Assembly: GCA_036273715.1 (NCBI GenBank)
Contig: DASUHB010000072.1
Coordinates: forward strand, 150,632-214,631
DNA from: Gemmatimonadaceae bacterium
GTDB lineage: Bacteria; Gemmatimonadota; Gemmatimonadetes; Gemmatimonadales; Gemmatimonadaceae
Length of the DNA: 64,000 bases
Direction: 5' to 3'
The stretch's first letter is position 1; every line of letters starts with the position of its first letter. A program made the translations under genes and the position numbers. Below, piece after piece: positions 17,220 to 25,811 of this stretch. Under the pieces are notes generated by a model. That model did no database searches. It was not told the DNA's origin and was given only the letters and a program-made list of their open reading frames with translations.

Positions 17220-17870
17220 TCAACTGACGAGGCCGAACAGCCGCGCCGCGATGGTCGACCCGTTGAGCAGCACCGCCGCGCCGATGCCCAACATCGCAAT
17301 CAGGGTCAGCGTTTGCGGATTGTGGCCGCTCAGGCCCAGAATGCCTAACACGACGGCGCCGACGCCCACCAGGAGATCCGATCCCGTGGCGACGTAAGGC
17401 GCGTGTTCGAGCATGCCGCGCGAGCCGCTGACGACTTCCGACCGCATGAGCGATTCGACCCGTGCTGCCGAGCCGCCGACCATGAGCAGCGCGCCGCCGA
17501 GCACGATCGCCGCGACGGGCAGGAGCGTGAGCGCGCTCACGCCGATGAGCGCGAGGATGCCTAACACAACCCCGGCGACTGCGGCGAGCGCCTCCATCCG
17601 CATCCCGCGTTCGCCTTCGTGGCGCTCGTAGACGAGGTCGTTGGTGCGTAGCGTCTTTCCATAGTGGGTCGCCAGCGCGCTTCCGGCTACCGCCAGTGCG
17701 ACGCCGACGGCAATCGTCGACACCGCGGCGAAGACGCCGGACAACACGCCGATCAGGCCCAGAATGGCCAGCACGACTGCGATCGCTCCGGTGATCGACT
17801 CGGTGGCCGCGGCACTCTCGGCCTCGTGAACGACTGCGTGTTCGTGCGACACGCCGATTGGGGTGCTCAT
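17220..17870 (-). CDS. HdeD-like multi-pass membrane protein
   Basis: 216 residues from MSTPIGVSHEHAVVHEA, with AAGGAGG (17877-17883) about 6 nt upstream deciding the start. About six hydrophobic segments come in pairs, each pair with a Gly-rich repeat such as VVLAILGLIGVLSG, VVLGILALIGVSAL and VVLGILGLSGHNP. This internal threefold repeat resembles the DUF308/HdeD family of inner-membrane stress proteins; the molecular function is unknown. It is convergent with the ECF sigma gene and divergent from the anti-sigma gene. Family membership is moderately sure. Confidence 0.75.
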   Translation of the reverse strand: MSTPIGVSHEHAVVHEAESAAATESITGAIAVVLAILGLIGVLSGVFAAVSTIAVGVALAVAGSALATHYGKTLRTNDLVYERHEGERGMRMEALAAVAGVVLGILALIGVSALTLLPVAAIVLGGALLMVGGSAARVESLMRSEVVSGSRGMLEHAPYVATGSDLLVGVGAVVLGILGLSGHNPQTLTLIAMLGIGAAVLLNGSTIAARLFGLVS

Positions 17871-18288
17871 ACGATCCCTCCTTGCGCGCGCCCGCACGGT
17901 CGGGAGCTCGGCAGGAGATGTCGTTGGCAGCGGACATCGGGGCGACTGGGTTGCATCGCCAACTCCGGCCGAAATGGGGCCGTCGCGCATTGCATTTACA
18001 GTGTTCGCCGCGATCGCCACGGCTTCAGCGAGCGCGACGTTTCCCAGCAAGCGGCCTCAGTCACGCGGCCGCGCGGCTCGCCCTGTCGGCGGCGCGCCGC
18101 ATTCTCATAGCGGCTGCATTTCTCGCACCCCGTAGATCCACAATTGGGGGTTTCCGCTGGAAGCCGAGGCTTCGGTTAGGGCCTCTTCCGGGGGCTCAAT
18201 TCCGCCTCCATGCTTGGTGCCGGAACCCCGCTAGTGCACTCGGGTATCCCATGCCAGTCGTGAGGGAACGGGGAGGTTGGCCGCGTCT
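17871..18288. other. Intergenic region between HdeD-like gene and anti-sigma gene
   Basis: 418 bases between divergent genes. It should hold both promoters, but no clear -35/-10 pair was found by eye. The AAGGAGG of the HdeD-like gene lies at 17877-17883, and GGGGAGG at 18270-18276 precedes the anti-sigma gene. No open frame here looks like protein. Confidence 0.5.
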
Positions 18289-18813
18289 ATGATGTGTCGC
18301 GAGTTTCGAGATTTACATCCGGCGTTTCTGGATGATACGCTGTCGGCGCACGACGTCGTCGAGATGCAATTGCATCTCACGGAATGTGCGCGGTGCTCGC
18401 GTTACGACACCGTGATGCGCCGTGGGTTGCTGGTGCTGCGCAATTTGCCCGCGGTCGAGCCGTCGGCGGATTTTCTCGATCGATTGAATAAAAAGCTGGT
18501 AGCGGCTCGAGAGGTCGACGCCCGAGCGGAGGTGTTCCGCGGTCCGGGCGTCGGATCGTTTTTGGCGACCGCGGCGAGCGTCGTCGTCGTGGGCTTTCTC
18601 GCGGCCATAGTGTTCGACGTCGCCAAACCTGCGCGCGATCTGCGTCTGCCACCCGTCGTTGCGGTGCGTCCGCCGATGGCGCCGAGCGCGCCGCCGGCCG
18701 GCGTCAACTCGGCGTTCGTTGCATCGGCATCGATGGGTCTTCCCGTCTGGCCTGCCGCGATGATGGCGGAACAAGCGCAAGAGCACTTCGCGGCGGAGGA
18801 ACTGGGACGGTAG
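18289..18813 (+). CDS. Zinc-finger anti-sigma factor, single-pass membrane protein
   Basis: About 174 residues. The N-terminus has the zf-HC2 pattern: an early Cys-Arg-Glu-Phe, then MQLHLTECARCSRY with HxxxCxxC. A transmembrane segment (FLATAASVVVVGFLAAIVF) lies mid-protein, followed by a Pro/Ala-rich periplasmic tail. Such proteins hold ECF sigma factors at the membrane. The start is uncertain among ATG 18289, ATG 18292 and a TTG at 18277; GGGGAGG at 18270-18276 is 12 nt before the first ATG and too close to the TTG. The likely partner is the sigma factor at 16518. Confidence 0.85.
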   Translation: MMCREFRDLHPAFLDDTLSAHDVVEMQLHLTECARCSRYDTVMRRGLLVLRNLPAVEPSADFLDRLNKKLVAAREVDARAEVFRGPGVGSFLATAASVVVVGFLAAIVFDVAKPARDLRLPPVVAVRPPMAPSAPPAGVNSAFVASASMGLPVWPAAMMAEQAQEHFAAEELGR

Positions 18814-18840
18814 CAGGCCGCGCGCGTTATATTCGCCGCT

Positions 18841-19929
18841 ATGCCGGACGATCGCGCGTTCTATAAGTCTCTCGCCTCGCGCTCCTTCGAGCGCGCATAC
18901 AGCATTCACGGCGAGGAAGAGTTTCTGAAGGATGCCGCGGTGCGGCAGCTTCTGGCTGCGGCGCTCGATCCGGCAACCCGCGATTTCAATCTGGACATTC
19001 GAGACGCAGCATGGGTGGACGCCGAGGCGCTCGCGTCGCTGCTGGCGACTCCGCCGATGATGGCGGAGCGTCGCGTGGTGCTCATCCGCGATGCGGCATC
19101 GCTGCGCAAGGATGCGCGTGCGGTGGTGGACCGGTTTCTCGAGCAGGGCGCGTCCAAGGACGCTGCGTCCGACATCATCCTCGTGCTGGTCTTCGGTCCA
19201 GCGGACCGCGGCAAGCCGGATCGCGCGCTGGTGCAGCGGACGTTTTCTCTCGAGACGGAACCGTTGACGGGGAATCGCGTGCCGAAGTGGATCGTGCACC
19301 ACGCGAGTTCCGTGTTAGGCGTGCTGGTCACCGACGCGGCGGCGGCGCTGCTGTTCGAGCACGCGGGCAACGATCTCGGTGCGCTGGCGGGGGAGCTCGA
19401 CAAGCTGGCCAGCTATACCAACGGCGGCGCGATCGACGAGGCCGCGGTCTCGGCGGTGGTGGGCGTGCGGCGCGGCGAGACGTTAGGCGATCTCCTGGAT
19501 TCGGTGGGGCGGCGCAATGCGCCGCGCGCCCTGGCGCTCCTGGGGCACGTGCTCGACCAGCCGAAGGTGTCCGCGGTGCAGATCGTCATGGCGCTGACCA
19601 CACAGACGCAGGCGTTGGCGTGGGGGCGTGCGATGCGCGCCCGCGGCACGTCGGCGGGTCGGCTCTCGGGCGAATACTACGAGTTGCTCAAGAGCGCGGG
19701 CGGCGCGTACACGGGACGTCCGTGGGGCGAGGCGGTGAAATCGTGGGCATCATCCATCGACGCGTGGGACGATGCCGCGCTCGACCACGCCATGGAGGCA
19801 TTGCTGGCTGCCGACATCGCGCTCAAAGAAACGCGGGTGTCGGCGGACGAAGAGATCCTGGCGCGACTCGTGTTGTCGATGTGCGCGGTGGACGAGCGTG
19901 CGGCGCGACGGCGCGCCGCCGTCGCCTAA
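18841..19929 (+). CDS. holA: DNA polymerase III subunit delta
   Basis: 362 residues. Recognisable HolA pattern: N-terminal YSIHGEEEFLKDAAVRQLL (lost Walker region), middle HHASSVLGVLVTDAAAALLFEHAGNDLGALAGELDKLASY, and a helical C-terminal collar domain (ALALLGHVLDQPKVSAVQIVM). Delta opens the beta sliding clamp in the clamp loader. It is followed after 17 nt by the SPOR protein and then mutS. The stop is a TAA within a GCCTAAC heptamer; two GTTAGGC copies also encode Leu-Gly inside the gene. Confidence 0.92.
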   Translation: MPDDRAFYKSLASRSFERAYSIHGEEEFLKDAAVRQLLAAALDPATRDFNLDIRDAAWVDAEALASLLATPPMMAERRVVLIRDAASLRKDARAVVDRFLEQGASKDAASDIILVLVFGPADRGKPDRALVQRTFSLETEPLTGNRVPKWIVHHASSVLGVLVTDAAAALLFEHAGNDLGALAGELDKLASYTNGGAIDEAAVSAVVGVRRGETLGDLLDSVGRRNAPRALALLGHVLDQPKVSAVQIVMALTTQTQALAWGRAMRARGTSAGRLSGEYYELLKSAGGAYTGRPWGEAVKSWASSIDAWDDAALDHAMEALLAADIALKETRVSADEEILARLVLSMCAVDERAARRRAAVA

Positions 19930-19946
19930 CTTCTGCTCCGAGCGTC

Positions 19947-20942
19947 ATGACGATACGCTGGATCGTGGGTCTCATGCTGCTGGCGCCGGCGGCTCTGTGC
20001 GGGCAGAGCACTGATACGGTGCCCGCGGACTCGGTGCACGCGGATACCGCGGCGGTCGGCAGTACGCGTCCAACGTCCGTGCATGCCGATTCGGTGCCCG
20101 CGGACGCTGCGCGCAGCGACTCGACGGGCGGCGACACGATCTTCCGCGCCGCGCAGCGACTTGCCGCAGAAGGTCGCGGTGATTCCGCGCGCGCTCTCGT
20201 TGGCCAGAGGCTCGATTCGGCGCGACCCGGGTCGGCCGAGTACGTGAACGCGTTGTATTGGCGTGCCGTAGTAGCGGCGACGGCGGCGGACGCCGAGCGC
20301 GATCTTCGCACGATCATCGTGACCTACCCGGCCTCGGCGCGCAGCGCCGACGCCTTGATGCGGCTGGCCCAGCTCGAACTGGCGCGCGGTGACCGCGATC
20401 AGGCGGTGGCGCATCTGCAGCGGATCGTGGTCGAACACCCGGAGAGTCCCAATCGCGGGCGCGCGGAGTTCTGGGTGGCGCGCACGCTGCTGGACGAGGG
20501 GAATCTGGCCACCGGCTGCGCCCGGTTGGCGGACGCCTCGCGCCTAACGCCACCGAGCGAGGTAGAGCTGGCGAATCAGATCGGATATCTGGGCCAGCGG
20601 TGCCAGGGCGTGGACACGACGGCCAAGGCGCAGGCGGCGCCCGCGCAATCGGCCGGCCAGCCGGCGCCGCGGGAGCCTAACGCAGCGCCGGCGGCAGCGA
20701 CGGCAACGTCGGCCCGCGGGCGGTATACGGTCCAGGTGGCTGCGTTCTCCACGCTCGCGTCGGCCAGCGGATTGCGCGACGTCCTCGTGACGCGAGGCTA
20801 TCCGGCGCGGGTGGTGGGGACCGCGAAGCCGTTCCGCGTGCGCGTCGGGCGGTACGCCACGCGCGCCGAGGCCGAGGCCGCGGCGCGGGCGCTGCGGGCC
20901 AGGAAGCTCAGCGCGTACGTCACCAGCGCGGAGACGCCGTGA
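19947..20942 (+). CDS. Secreted TPR-like protein with C-terminal SPOR domain
   Basis: 331 residues from MTIRWIVGLMLLAPAALCGQ, a signal peptide. A low-complexity Ser/Asp/Thr region with repeated ADSVHAD/ADSVPAD units follows, then TPR-like helices (YVNALYWRAVVAATAADAE; ALMRLAQLELARGDRDQAV), an Ala/Pro linker, and a SPOR domain (GRYTVQVAAFSTLASASGL ... FRVRVGRYATRAEAEAAAR). SPOR domains bind denuded peptidoglycan, so a cell-envelope or division role is likely. The large frame beginning at 19011 is a shadow of holA. The stop overlaps the mutS GTG. Confidence 0.85.
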   Translation: MTIRWIVGLMLLAPAALCGQSTDTVPADSVHADTAAVGSTRPTSVHADSVPADAARSDSTGGDTIFRAAQRLAAEGRGDSARALVGQRLDSARPGSAEYVNALYWRAVVAATAADAERDLRTIIVTYPASARSADALMRLAQLELARGDRDQAVAHLQRIVVEHPESPNRGRAEFWVARTLLDEGNLATGCARLADASRLTPPSEVELANQIGYLGQRCQGVDTTAKAQAAPAQSAGQPAPREPNAAPAAATATSARGRYTVQVAAFSTLASASGLRDVLVTRGYPARVVGTAKPFRVRVGRYATRAEAEAAARALRARKLSAYVTSAETP

Positions 20943-23533
20943 GCGGCGAGACGGCCACGCCGTTGATGCAGCAGTACCGGGAGATCAAGGCGCGTCACCA
21001 GGATGCGATCCTGCTCTTTCGGATGGGCGACTTCTACGAGATGTTCTACGAGGACGCCGAGCTCGGCTCCCGCGCCCTGGGCCTAACGCTGACGAGCCGC
21101 AACAACGGCGGTGCCGCCGAAGTGCCGCTGGCGGGTGTGCCGGTGAAGTCGCTCAACGAGTATCTGCGCCGGCTCGTCGAGCAGGGCCATCGGGTGGCGA
21201 TCTGCGAACAGGTCGAAGATCCGAAGCTGGCGAAGGGCATCGTGCGCCGTGAGGTGGTGGAGACCATCACGCCGGGCGCCGCATTCTCGGATGATCTGCT
21301 CGACGGTGCGCTCAACAACTATCTGTGCGCCGTGTTCGACAGCAAGGGCGCGATCGGTATCGCGGCCGCGGATCTGTCGACGGGCGAGCTGCGACTCATC
21401 CGATCGAACGCCGCCGATGCGGCGGCGGTCCTGGCGCGGCTCGCGCCGAGCGAGATTCTCGTGCCGCGCGGATCGCCCGCGGCCGCGCTGCGCGCGGCGT
21501 CGTCGCGCGATGAAGATGCGTTAGTCACCGAGCGGGAGGCGTGGGAGTTCGAGCCGGCGCTCGCATCGAGCGACCTCGCGCGCCAGTACGGCGTCGCGTC
21601 GCTGGAGGGGTTCGGCATCGGCGTAGACGACGCGCCGGCGGTGGGCGCCGCCGGAGCGCTCGTGCGCTACCTCAGGGAGCTGCAGCCGTCGGGGCTGCCG
21701 CACCTCGCGGCGCCGATCGTCGAGCGCGACGGCGCCTCGATGCCGCTCGACGACATGACGCGCCGCAATCTCGAGTTGGTGGAATCGTTGCGCGGCGGCG
21801 GGGCCGCGGGCACGCTGCTCGCCGTGTTGGACCGCACGACGACGCCGATGGGCGCGCGGCTGCTGCGCCAGTGGCTGCTCGCGCCGCTGGCCCAACGCGA
21901 CGCGATCGACGCACGACTGGATGCGGTGGCCGCGCTCGCATCGGACGCGCTGGCGCGCGCGGCGCTCCGCAGCGCGCTCGACGGCGTGCGCGACGTGGAG
22001 CGTCTGGCGGGGAAAGCCGCGGCGGCCCGCGCGACGCCGCGCGAGGTTGGTGCGTTAGGCGGATCGCTCGGTGCGCTGCCGGCCGTCGAGCAGGCCGCGC
22101 GGCGCGTCGCCGCCTCGGCGCTGGTGGCGGACATGCTCGCACGCTGGGATTCGTGCGCGGACCTCGCCTCGGACATCGCGGCCACGCTCGTCGATGACCC
22201 GCCTGCGGCCGTCGGCGAAGAGCGCGCCATTCGCGATGGGGTCGACCTCGAGCTCGATGAGCTGCGCGCGCTGCGCGACGGCAGCAAGGACGCCATCGCG
22301 CGCATCCAGACGGCCGAGCGCGAGCGCACCGGCATCGCGTCGCTCAAGGTCGGCTACAACAAAGTGTTCGGCTACTACATCGCGATCACGAACGCCAATC
22401 GGCACCTCGTTCCGGAGCATTATCAGCGGCGGCAGACGCTGGCCGGCGAAGAGCGCTACGTGACGCCTGAGCTCAAGGAATACGAGGAGAAAGTGTTGAC
22501 GGCGTCGGAGCGGCTCGAGGTGCGGGAGCGCGCGCTGTTCGACGCCCTGCGTGCGCGGGCGGGCGCAGAGGTGTCGCGCCTGCAGCGCGCCGCGGGGCTC
22601 GTGGCCGCGCTCGACGTGCTTGCCGCGCTGGCGGAGGTCGCCGAGCGGGAAGGGTACGTTAGGCCGACGATGAGCGATGACTTCGGCCTCGAGATCGTGG
22701 CCGGCCGCCATCCGGTGGTCGAGCGGATGATGCCGCGCGACAAGTTCATTCCGAATGACCTGTCACTCGACGAACAGGCCCGCGTCATCATCCTCACCGG
22801 GCCGAACATGGCGGGCAAGTCCACCATTCTGCGGCAGATCGGCCTGATCGTGCTCATGGCACAGATGGGCAGCTTCGTGCCCGCGTCGCGCGCGCGGATC
22901 GGCATCGCCGACCGCGTGTTCACGCGCGTCGGAGCAAGCGACAACCTGGTGCGCGGGCAGTCGACGTTCATGGTCGAGATGGCCGAGACGAGCGCGATCC
23001 TGCACACGGCGACGCGCCGCAGTCTGGTGCTGCTGGACGAGATCGGTCGCGGCACGTCCACGTACGACGGCGTGTCGATCGCGTGGGCGGTGAGCGAGCA
23101 CCTGCACGATCGCGTGGGTTGCAAGACGGTGTTCGCGACGCACTACCACGAGCTGACGCAGCTCGCCGAGGAATTAGTAGCAGTTCGTAACTATAACGTG
23201 CTGGTGCGCGAGATCGGCGACCAGGTGCTGTTTCTGCACACGCTGGCGCGGGGAGGCGCCGACCGGTCGTACGGCATCGAGGTCGGGCGGCTGGCGGGTT
23301 TGCCGCCGGTGGTGCTCGCCCGCGCGCGCGACGTGTTGCAGCGGCTCGAGGGAGGCCACCTCGTCGTCGCGCGCCGCGGTGCAGCGCCGGCCGAGCAGCT
23401 CGCGTTGTTCACCGAGGCGCCGCACCCCGCGCTCGAGATGTTGCGCGGCATCGAGCCCGACGACCTGACGCCGCGCCAGGCGCTCGACCGCCTGGCCGAG
23501 CTCGTCGAGGCGGTCCGCCGGCCCACGGCCTAA
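20939..23533 (+). CDS. mutS: DNA mismatch repair protein MutS
   Basis: 864 residues, normal for MutS. The mismatch-reading Phe-x-Glu lies in MGDFYEMFYEDAE. The ATPase has Walker A GPNMAGKST, a downstream MAETSAIL segment, Walker B LVLLDEIGRGTSTYDG and FATHYHEL. A GTG start overlaps the SPOR gene stop (GTGA), so translation is coupled. The stop is the TAA of a GCCTAAC heptamer, and several more copies occur within the gene. A small hairpin just beyond separates it from the convergent debranching gene. No mutL is visible in the window. Confidence 0.97.
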   Translation: MSGETATPLMQQYREIKARHQDAILLFRMGDFYEMFYEDAELGSRALGLTLTSRNNGGAAEVPLAGVPVKSLNEYLRRLVEQGHRVAICEQVEDPKLAKGIVRREVVETITPGAAFSDDLLDGALNNYLCAVFDSKGAIGIAAADLSTGELRLIRSNAADAAAVLARLAPSEILVPRGSPAAALRAASSRDEDALVTEREAWEFEPALASSDLARQYGVASLEGFGIGVDDAPAVGAAGALVRYLRELQPSGLPHLAAPIVERDGASMPLDDMTRRNLELVESLRGGGAAGTLLAVLDRTTTPMGARLLRQWLLAPLAQRDAIDARLDAVAALASDALARAALRSALDGVRDVERLAGKAAAARATPREVGALGGSLGALPAVEQAARRVAASALVADMLARWDSCADLASDIAATLVDDPPAAVGEERAIRDGVDLELDELRALRDGSKDAIARIQTAERERTGIASLKVGYNKVFGYYIAITNANRHLVPEHYQRRQTLAGEERYVTPELKEYEEKVLTASERLEVRERALFDALRARAGAEVSRLQRAAGLVAALDVLAALAEVAEREGYVRPTMSDDFGLEIVAGRHPVVERMMPRDKFIPNDLSLDEQARVIILTGPNMAGKSTILRQIGLIVLMAQMGSFVPASRARIGIADRVFTRVGASDNLVRGQSTFMVEMAETSAILHTATRRSLVLLDEIGRGTSTYDGVSIAWAVSEHLHDRVGCKTVFATHYHELTQLAEELVAVRNYNVLVREIGDQVLFLHTLARGGADRSYGIEVGRLAGLPPVVLARARDVLQRLEGGHLVVARRGAAPAEQLALFTEAPHPALEMLRGIEPDDLTPRQALDRLAELVEAVRRPTA

Positions 23534-23534
23534 C

Positions 23535-23556
23535 GGAGCGCCGTCAGGTGCGCTCC
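23535..23556. terminator. Short convergent hairpin at mutS / debranching-enzyme gene ends
   Basis: GGAGCGC and GCGCTCC pair as a 7-bp stem around an 8-nt loop, right at the convergent stops of mutS (23533) and the glucosidase gene (23544). It is short and lacks a T-tract, so terminator function is tentative. Confidence 0.4.
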
Positions 23557-25811
23557 TCCACCACCAGCTCCACCGTGCCGCTCGCCGAGAGCAGGTCGAC
23601 GTCGACGCGGTGCTTCTTCGTTCGCGTGAACCGGATCGAGAGCCGGGATCTGCCCACCGGAAGGTTGCGGACCTCGAGGCGATCGACGCCATCGGGCAGC
23701 GTGGGCCGCACGACGCGCAGATGTCCGGCGAATCCATCGGGCTCCAGGCCTAACAGAGTGCTCAACAGGTACGGGATGGATCCGGCGGCCCACGCCTGCG
23801 GATGGCACGCCACCGGAAACCGGACCGGCGTCTGAAACTCGGCCGTCGAAAATCCGGCGAACACTTCGGGCAGCCGGTACGACCGAAAGAACGCCGCGGT
23901 GCGGAGCAGCGCCGCGAATACGCGCCGTGCTTCGGCGTCGAGCCCGTAGTGACGAAAGCCCGTCGCGATGAGCGCGTTGTCGTGCGGCCACACCGTGCCC
24001 AGGTGATAGCCCACGGGATTGAATCGCCGCGCCTGCGCCGACAGCGTGCGAATGCCCCACCCCGAGAACATGTCGGGCTCCATCAAGCGCTTGGCGACGC
24101 GCCGCGCGCGCGCCGGCCTGGCGATGTGCGACCACAGCACCTGTCCGGCGTTGGACGTCACGACCGACAGCGGGCGGTCATCGCGCTCGAGCGCGAGTGC
24201 GTAGCAGCCTAACTTGGCCAGCCAGAAGTCGCGCTCGAACCGGCCGCGGAGCGCCTCTGCCTCGGCGCGCAGGGTGGTGGCCCGCGTCGGGTCGCCCGCT
24301 CGGTCGTACAGGTCCGCGATCAGCACGCGCGCGAGGAACGCATAGCCCTGCACCTCGGCCAGCGCGATGGGTGGAGATGCGAGCTTGCCGGACGCCGTCA
24401 CGATCGCGTCGCCGGAATCCTTCCAGCCCTGGTTGATCAGGCCGTGCTCCGATGTGCTCAGGTAGTCGATGTATCCATCGCCGTTCGAGTCAGCGCCGTC
24501 GGTCATCCACGTGAGTGCGAGCTCGACGTGGTCGCGCAGCTCGCGGAACAGCGACAGGTCGCCGGTCCACATCGCGTGCCGCGCGATCAGGATGAGGAAC
24601 AACGGCGTGGCGTCCACCGAGCCGTAGTATGGCGTGTGCGGGATGAGGCCGAGTCGCGCCATCTCGCCGATGCGAATCGAGTGCAGGATCTTGCCGGGCT
24701 GTTCATCGCGCCACTGATCCGTGTCGTGTGCCTGGTAGACGGCGAGGAGTCGCGCGGTCTGCTCGGCGATGCGCGGCTCGTACGCGAGCATCTGGATTGC
24801 GGTGATGGCGGCGTCGCGGCCGAACAGCGTCGCGAACCACGGGAGGCCGGCGGCGTAGTATTCCTCGCCGCTGATGCTGCTGCGGAGCAGGCGCAGGTCG
24901 GCGAACGAGCGCTCGAGCACGGCGTCGAGCAGCGGGTAGTCCGATGCAACGCTGGTGCGGGGCGTTTTCGCCAGTGCGCGGTGCGGCGCCGCCTGGTGGG
25001 TGCTGCGAGTGCGCGCGGAGACGCGTCCGGCGGTGGCGGTGGACGCGCGCTCGTCGATGCGCAGCGTCACGCCTAACGTCACCGCGCGGCGCGGCGCCAG
25101 GTGGATGTCGAACCGCGCCGTCTGCCGGCCGCGGCGCCGCGGCGCGCGCGAGAACGCGATGGACAGCGAGCGGCGGCAGTGGTCGCGTCCGTCGTAGGAC
25201 AGCGTCAACGACCGGCCGCGCCACCGCGGCGCGTGCCGTTTGCCTAACGTTTGCTGGAAGAGCCCGCGCACGGCGAACACATCCTCGAACCGGGCGTCGA
25301 ACATGAGCGTCAGCGGCAGCGTGATCGGTTCGAGGCCGAGGTTCCGGAGCTCGAGCACATCATCGAGGCCCGGCGTGTCGCCGTGCAGCGTGCGGGTCCA
25401 CCGGATGCCCACCGTCTCGCGCGGGATCAACCGTCCGCGTCCGAGACGCAAATCGGGATTCGCCAGCTCGAGCACGGCGCCGCGGCCGATGTCGTCGGTG
25501 GTGGCGGCGAGCACCGTCGGCTGCTCTTTGCCTAACAGCATTTCGTAGCCGCGCAGGTAGCGGCAATCGTGGAAGTACAGCCCCAGCCCGTGGCCCGGTG
25601 CGATGGGGACGCAGCCCGATTGATCCGTCAGGAAGAAAACGTTCTCGACCTTGGCGACGATGGCGTCGGCAATGCCCGAGGTGACCGACGGCGTGCCGTG
25701 CGTGAGGATGCGCTGCTTGCGATCCGCGAGCTCTGCCTTGCGTCCGTTTTTTGTGCCCCGCCCCCGCCCCCGCCCCCGGCCCCGGCCCCGCCGCCCGTGA
25801 CCGTCCCTCAT
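23544..25811 (-). CDS. Glycogen debranching enzyme-like amylo-alpha-1,6-glucosidase
   Basis: 755 residues. The N-terminal GDE_N-type beta domain (VFFLTDQSGCVPIAPGHGLG, FHDCRYLRGYEMLLG) is followed by an (alpha/alpha)6 barrel with GEEYYAAGLPWFATLFGRDA, LTWMTDGADSNGDGYI, and SVVTSNAGQVLWSHIA plus GWGIRTLS, as in bacterial GH63/GH133-like glycosidases often annotated amylo-alpha-1,6-glucosidase. It would trim branched glucans. No signal peptide. The first ~20 residues are an Arg-Gly repeat encoded by a C/G tandem array, and the true start could lie downstream of it. The ATG overlaps the CBS gene stop (ATGA). Confidence 0.87.
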   Translation of the reverse strand: MRDGHGRRGRGRGRGRGRGTKNGRKAELADRKQRILTHGTPSVTSGIADAIVAKVENVFFLTDQSGCVPIAPGHGLGLYFHDCRYLRGYEMLLGKEQPTVLAATTDDIGRGAVLELANPDLRLGRGRLIPRETVGIRWTRTLHGDTPGLDDVLELRNLGLEPITLPLTLMFDARFEDVFAVRGLFQQTLGKRHAPRWRGRSLTLSYDGRDHCRRSLSIAFSRAPRRRGRQTARFDIHLAPRRAVTLGVTLRIDERASTATAGRVSARTRSTHQAAPHRALAKTPRTSVASDYPLLDAVLERSFADLRLLRSSISGEEYYAAGLPWFATLFGRDAAITAIQMLAYEPRIAEQTARLLAVYQAHDTDQWRDEQPGKILHSIRIGEMARLGLIPHTPYYGSVDATPLFLILIARHAMWTGDLSLFRELRDHVELALTWMTDGADSNGDGYIDYLSTSEHGLINQGWKDSGDAIVTASGKLASPPIALAEVQGYAFLARVLIADLYDRAGDPTRATTLRAEAEALRGRFERDFWLAKLGCYALALERDDRPLSVVTSNAGQVLWSHIARPARARRVAKRLMEPDMFSGWGIRTLSAQARRFNPVGYHLGTVWPHDNALIATGFRHYGLDAEARRVFAALLRTAAFFRSYRLPEVFAGFSTAEFQTPVRFPVACHPQAWAAGSIPYLLSTLLGLEPDGFAGHLRVVRPTLPDGVDRLEVRNLPVGRSRLSIRFTRTKKHRVDVDLLSASGTVELVVEERT
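25755..25796 (-). repeat. C/G tandem array, potential G-quadruplex in N-terminal coding region
   Basis: The plus strand reads a series of CCCCCG/CCCCGG units. The coding (minus) strand therefore has at least six G-runs of four or five separated by one or two C, translating as alternating Arg-Gly. This is a strong G-quadruplex pattern within the first ~20 codons of the debranching-type gene. Such arrays are prone to length change by slippage. Confidence 0.75.

Noticed and set aside
19011..20942. A 643-codon open frame overlapping holA and the SPOR gene
   Set aside because: Only the part from 19947 has a signal peptide, TPR and SPOR patterns; the earlier part is a shadow of holA.
23544..25811. 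Frameshift in the debranching gene caused by the C/G array
   Set aside because: The frame is continuous through the array to the ATG, so no break is shown.
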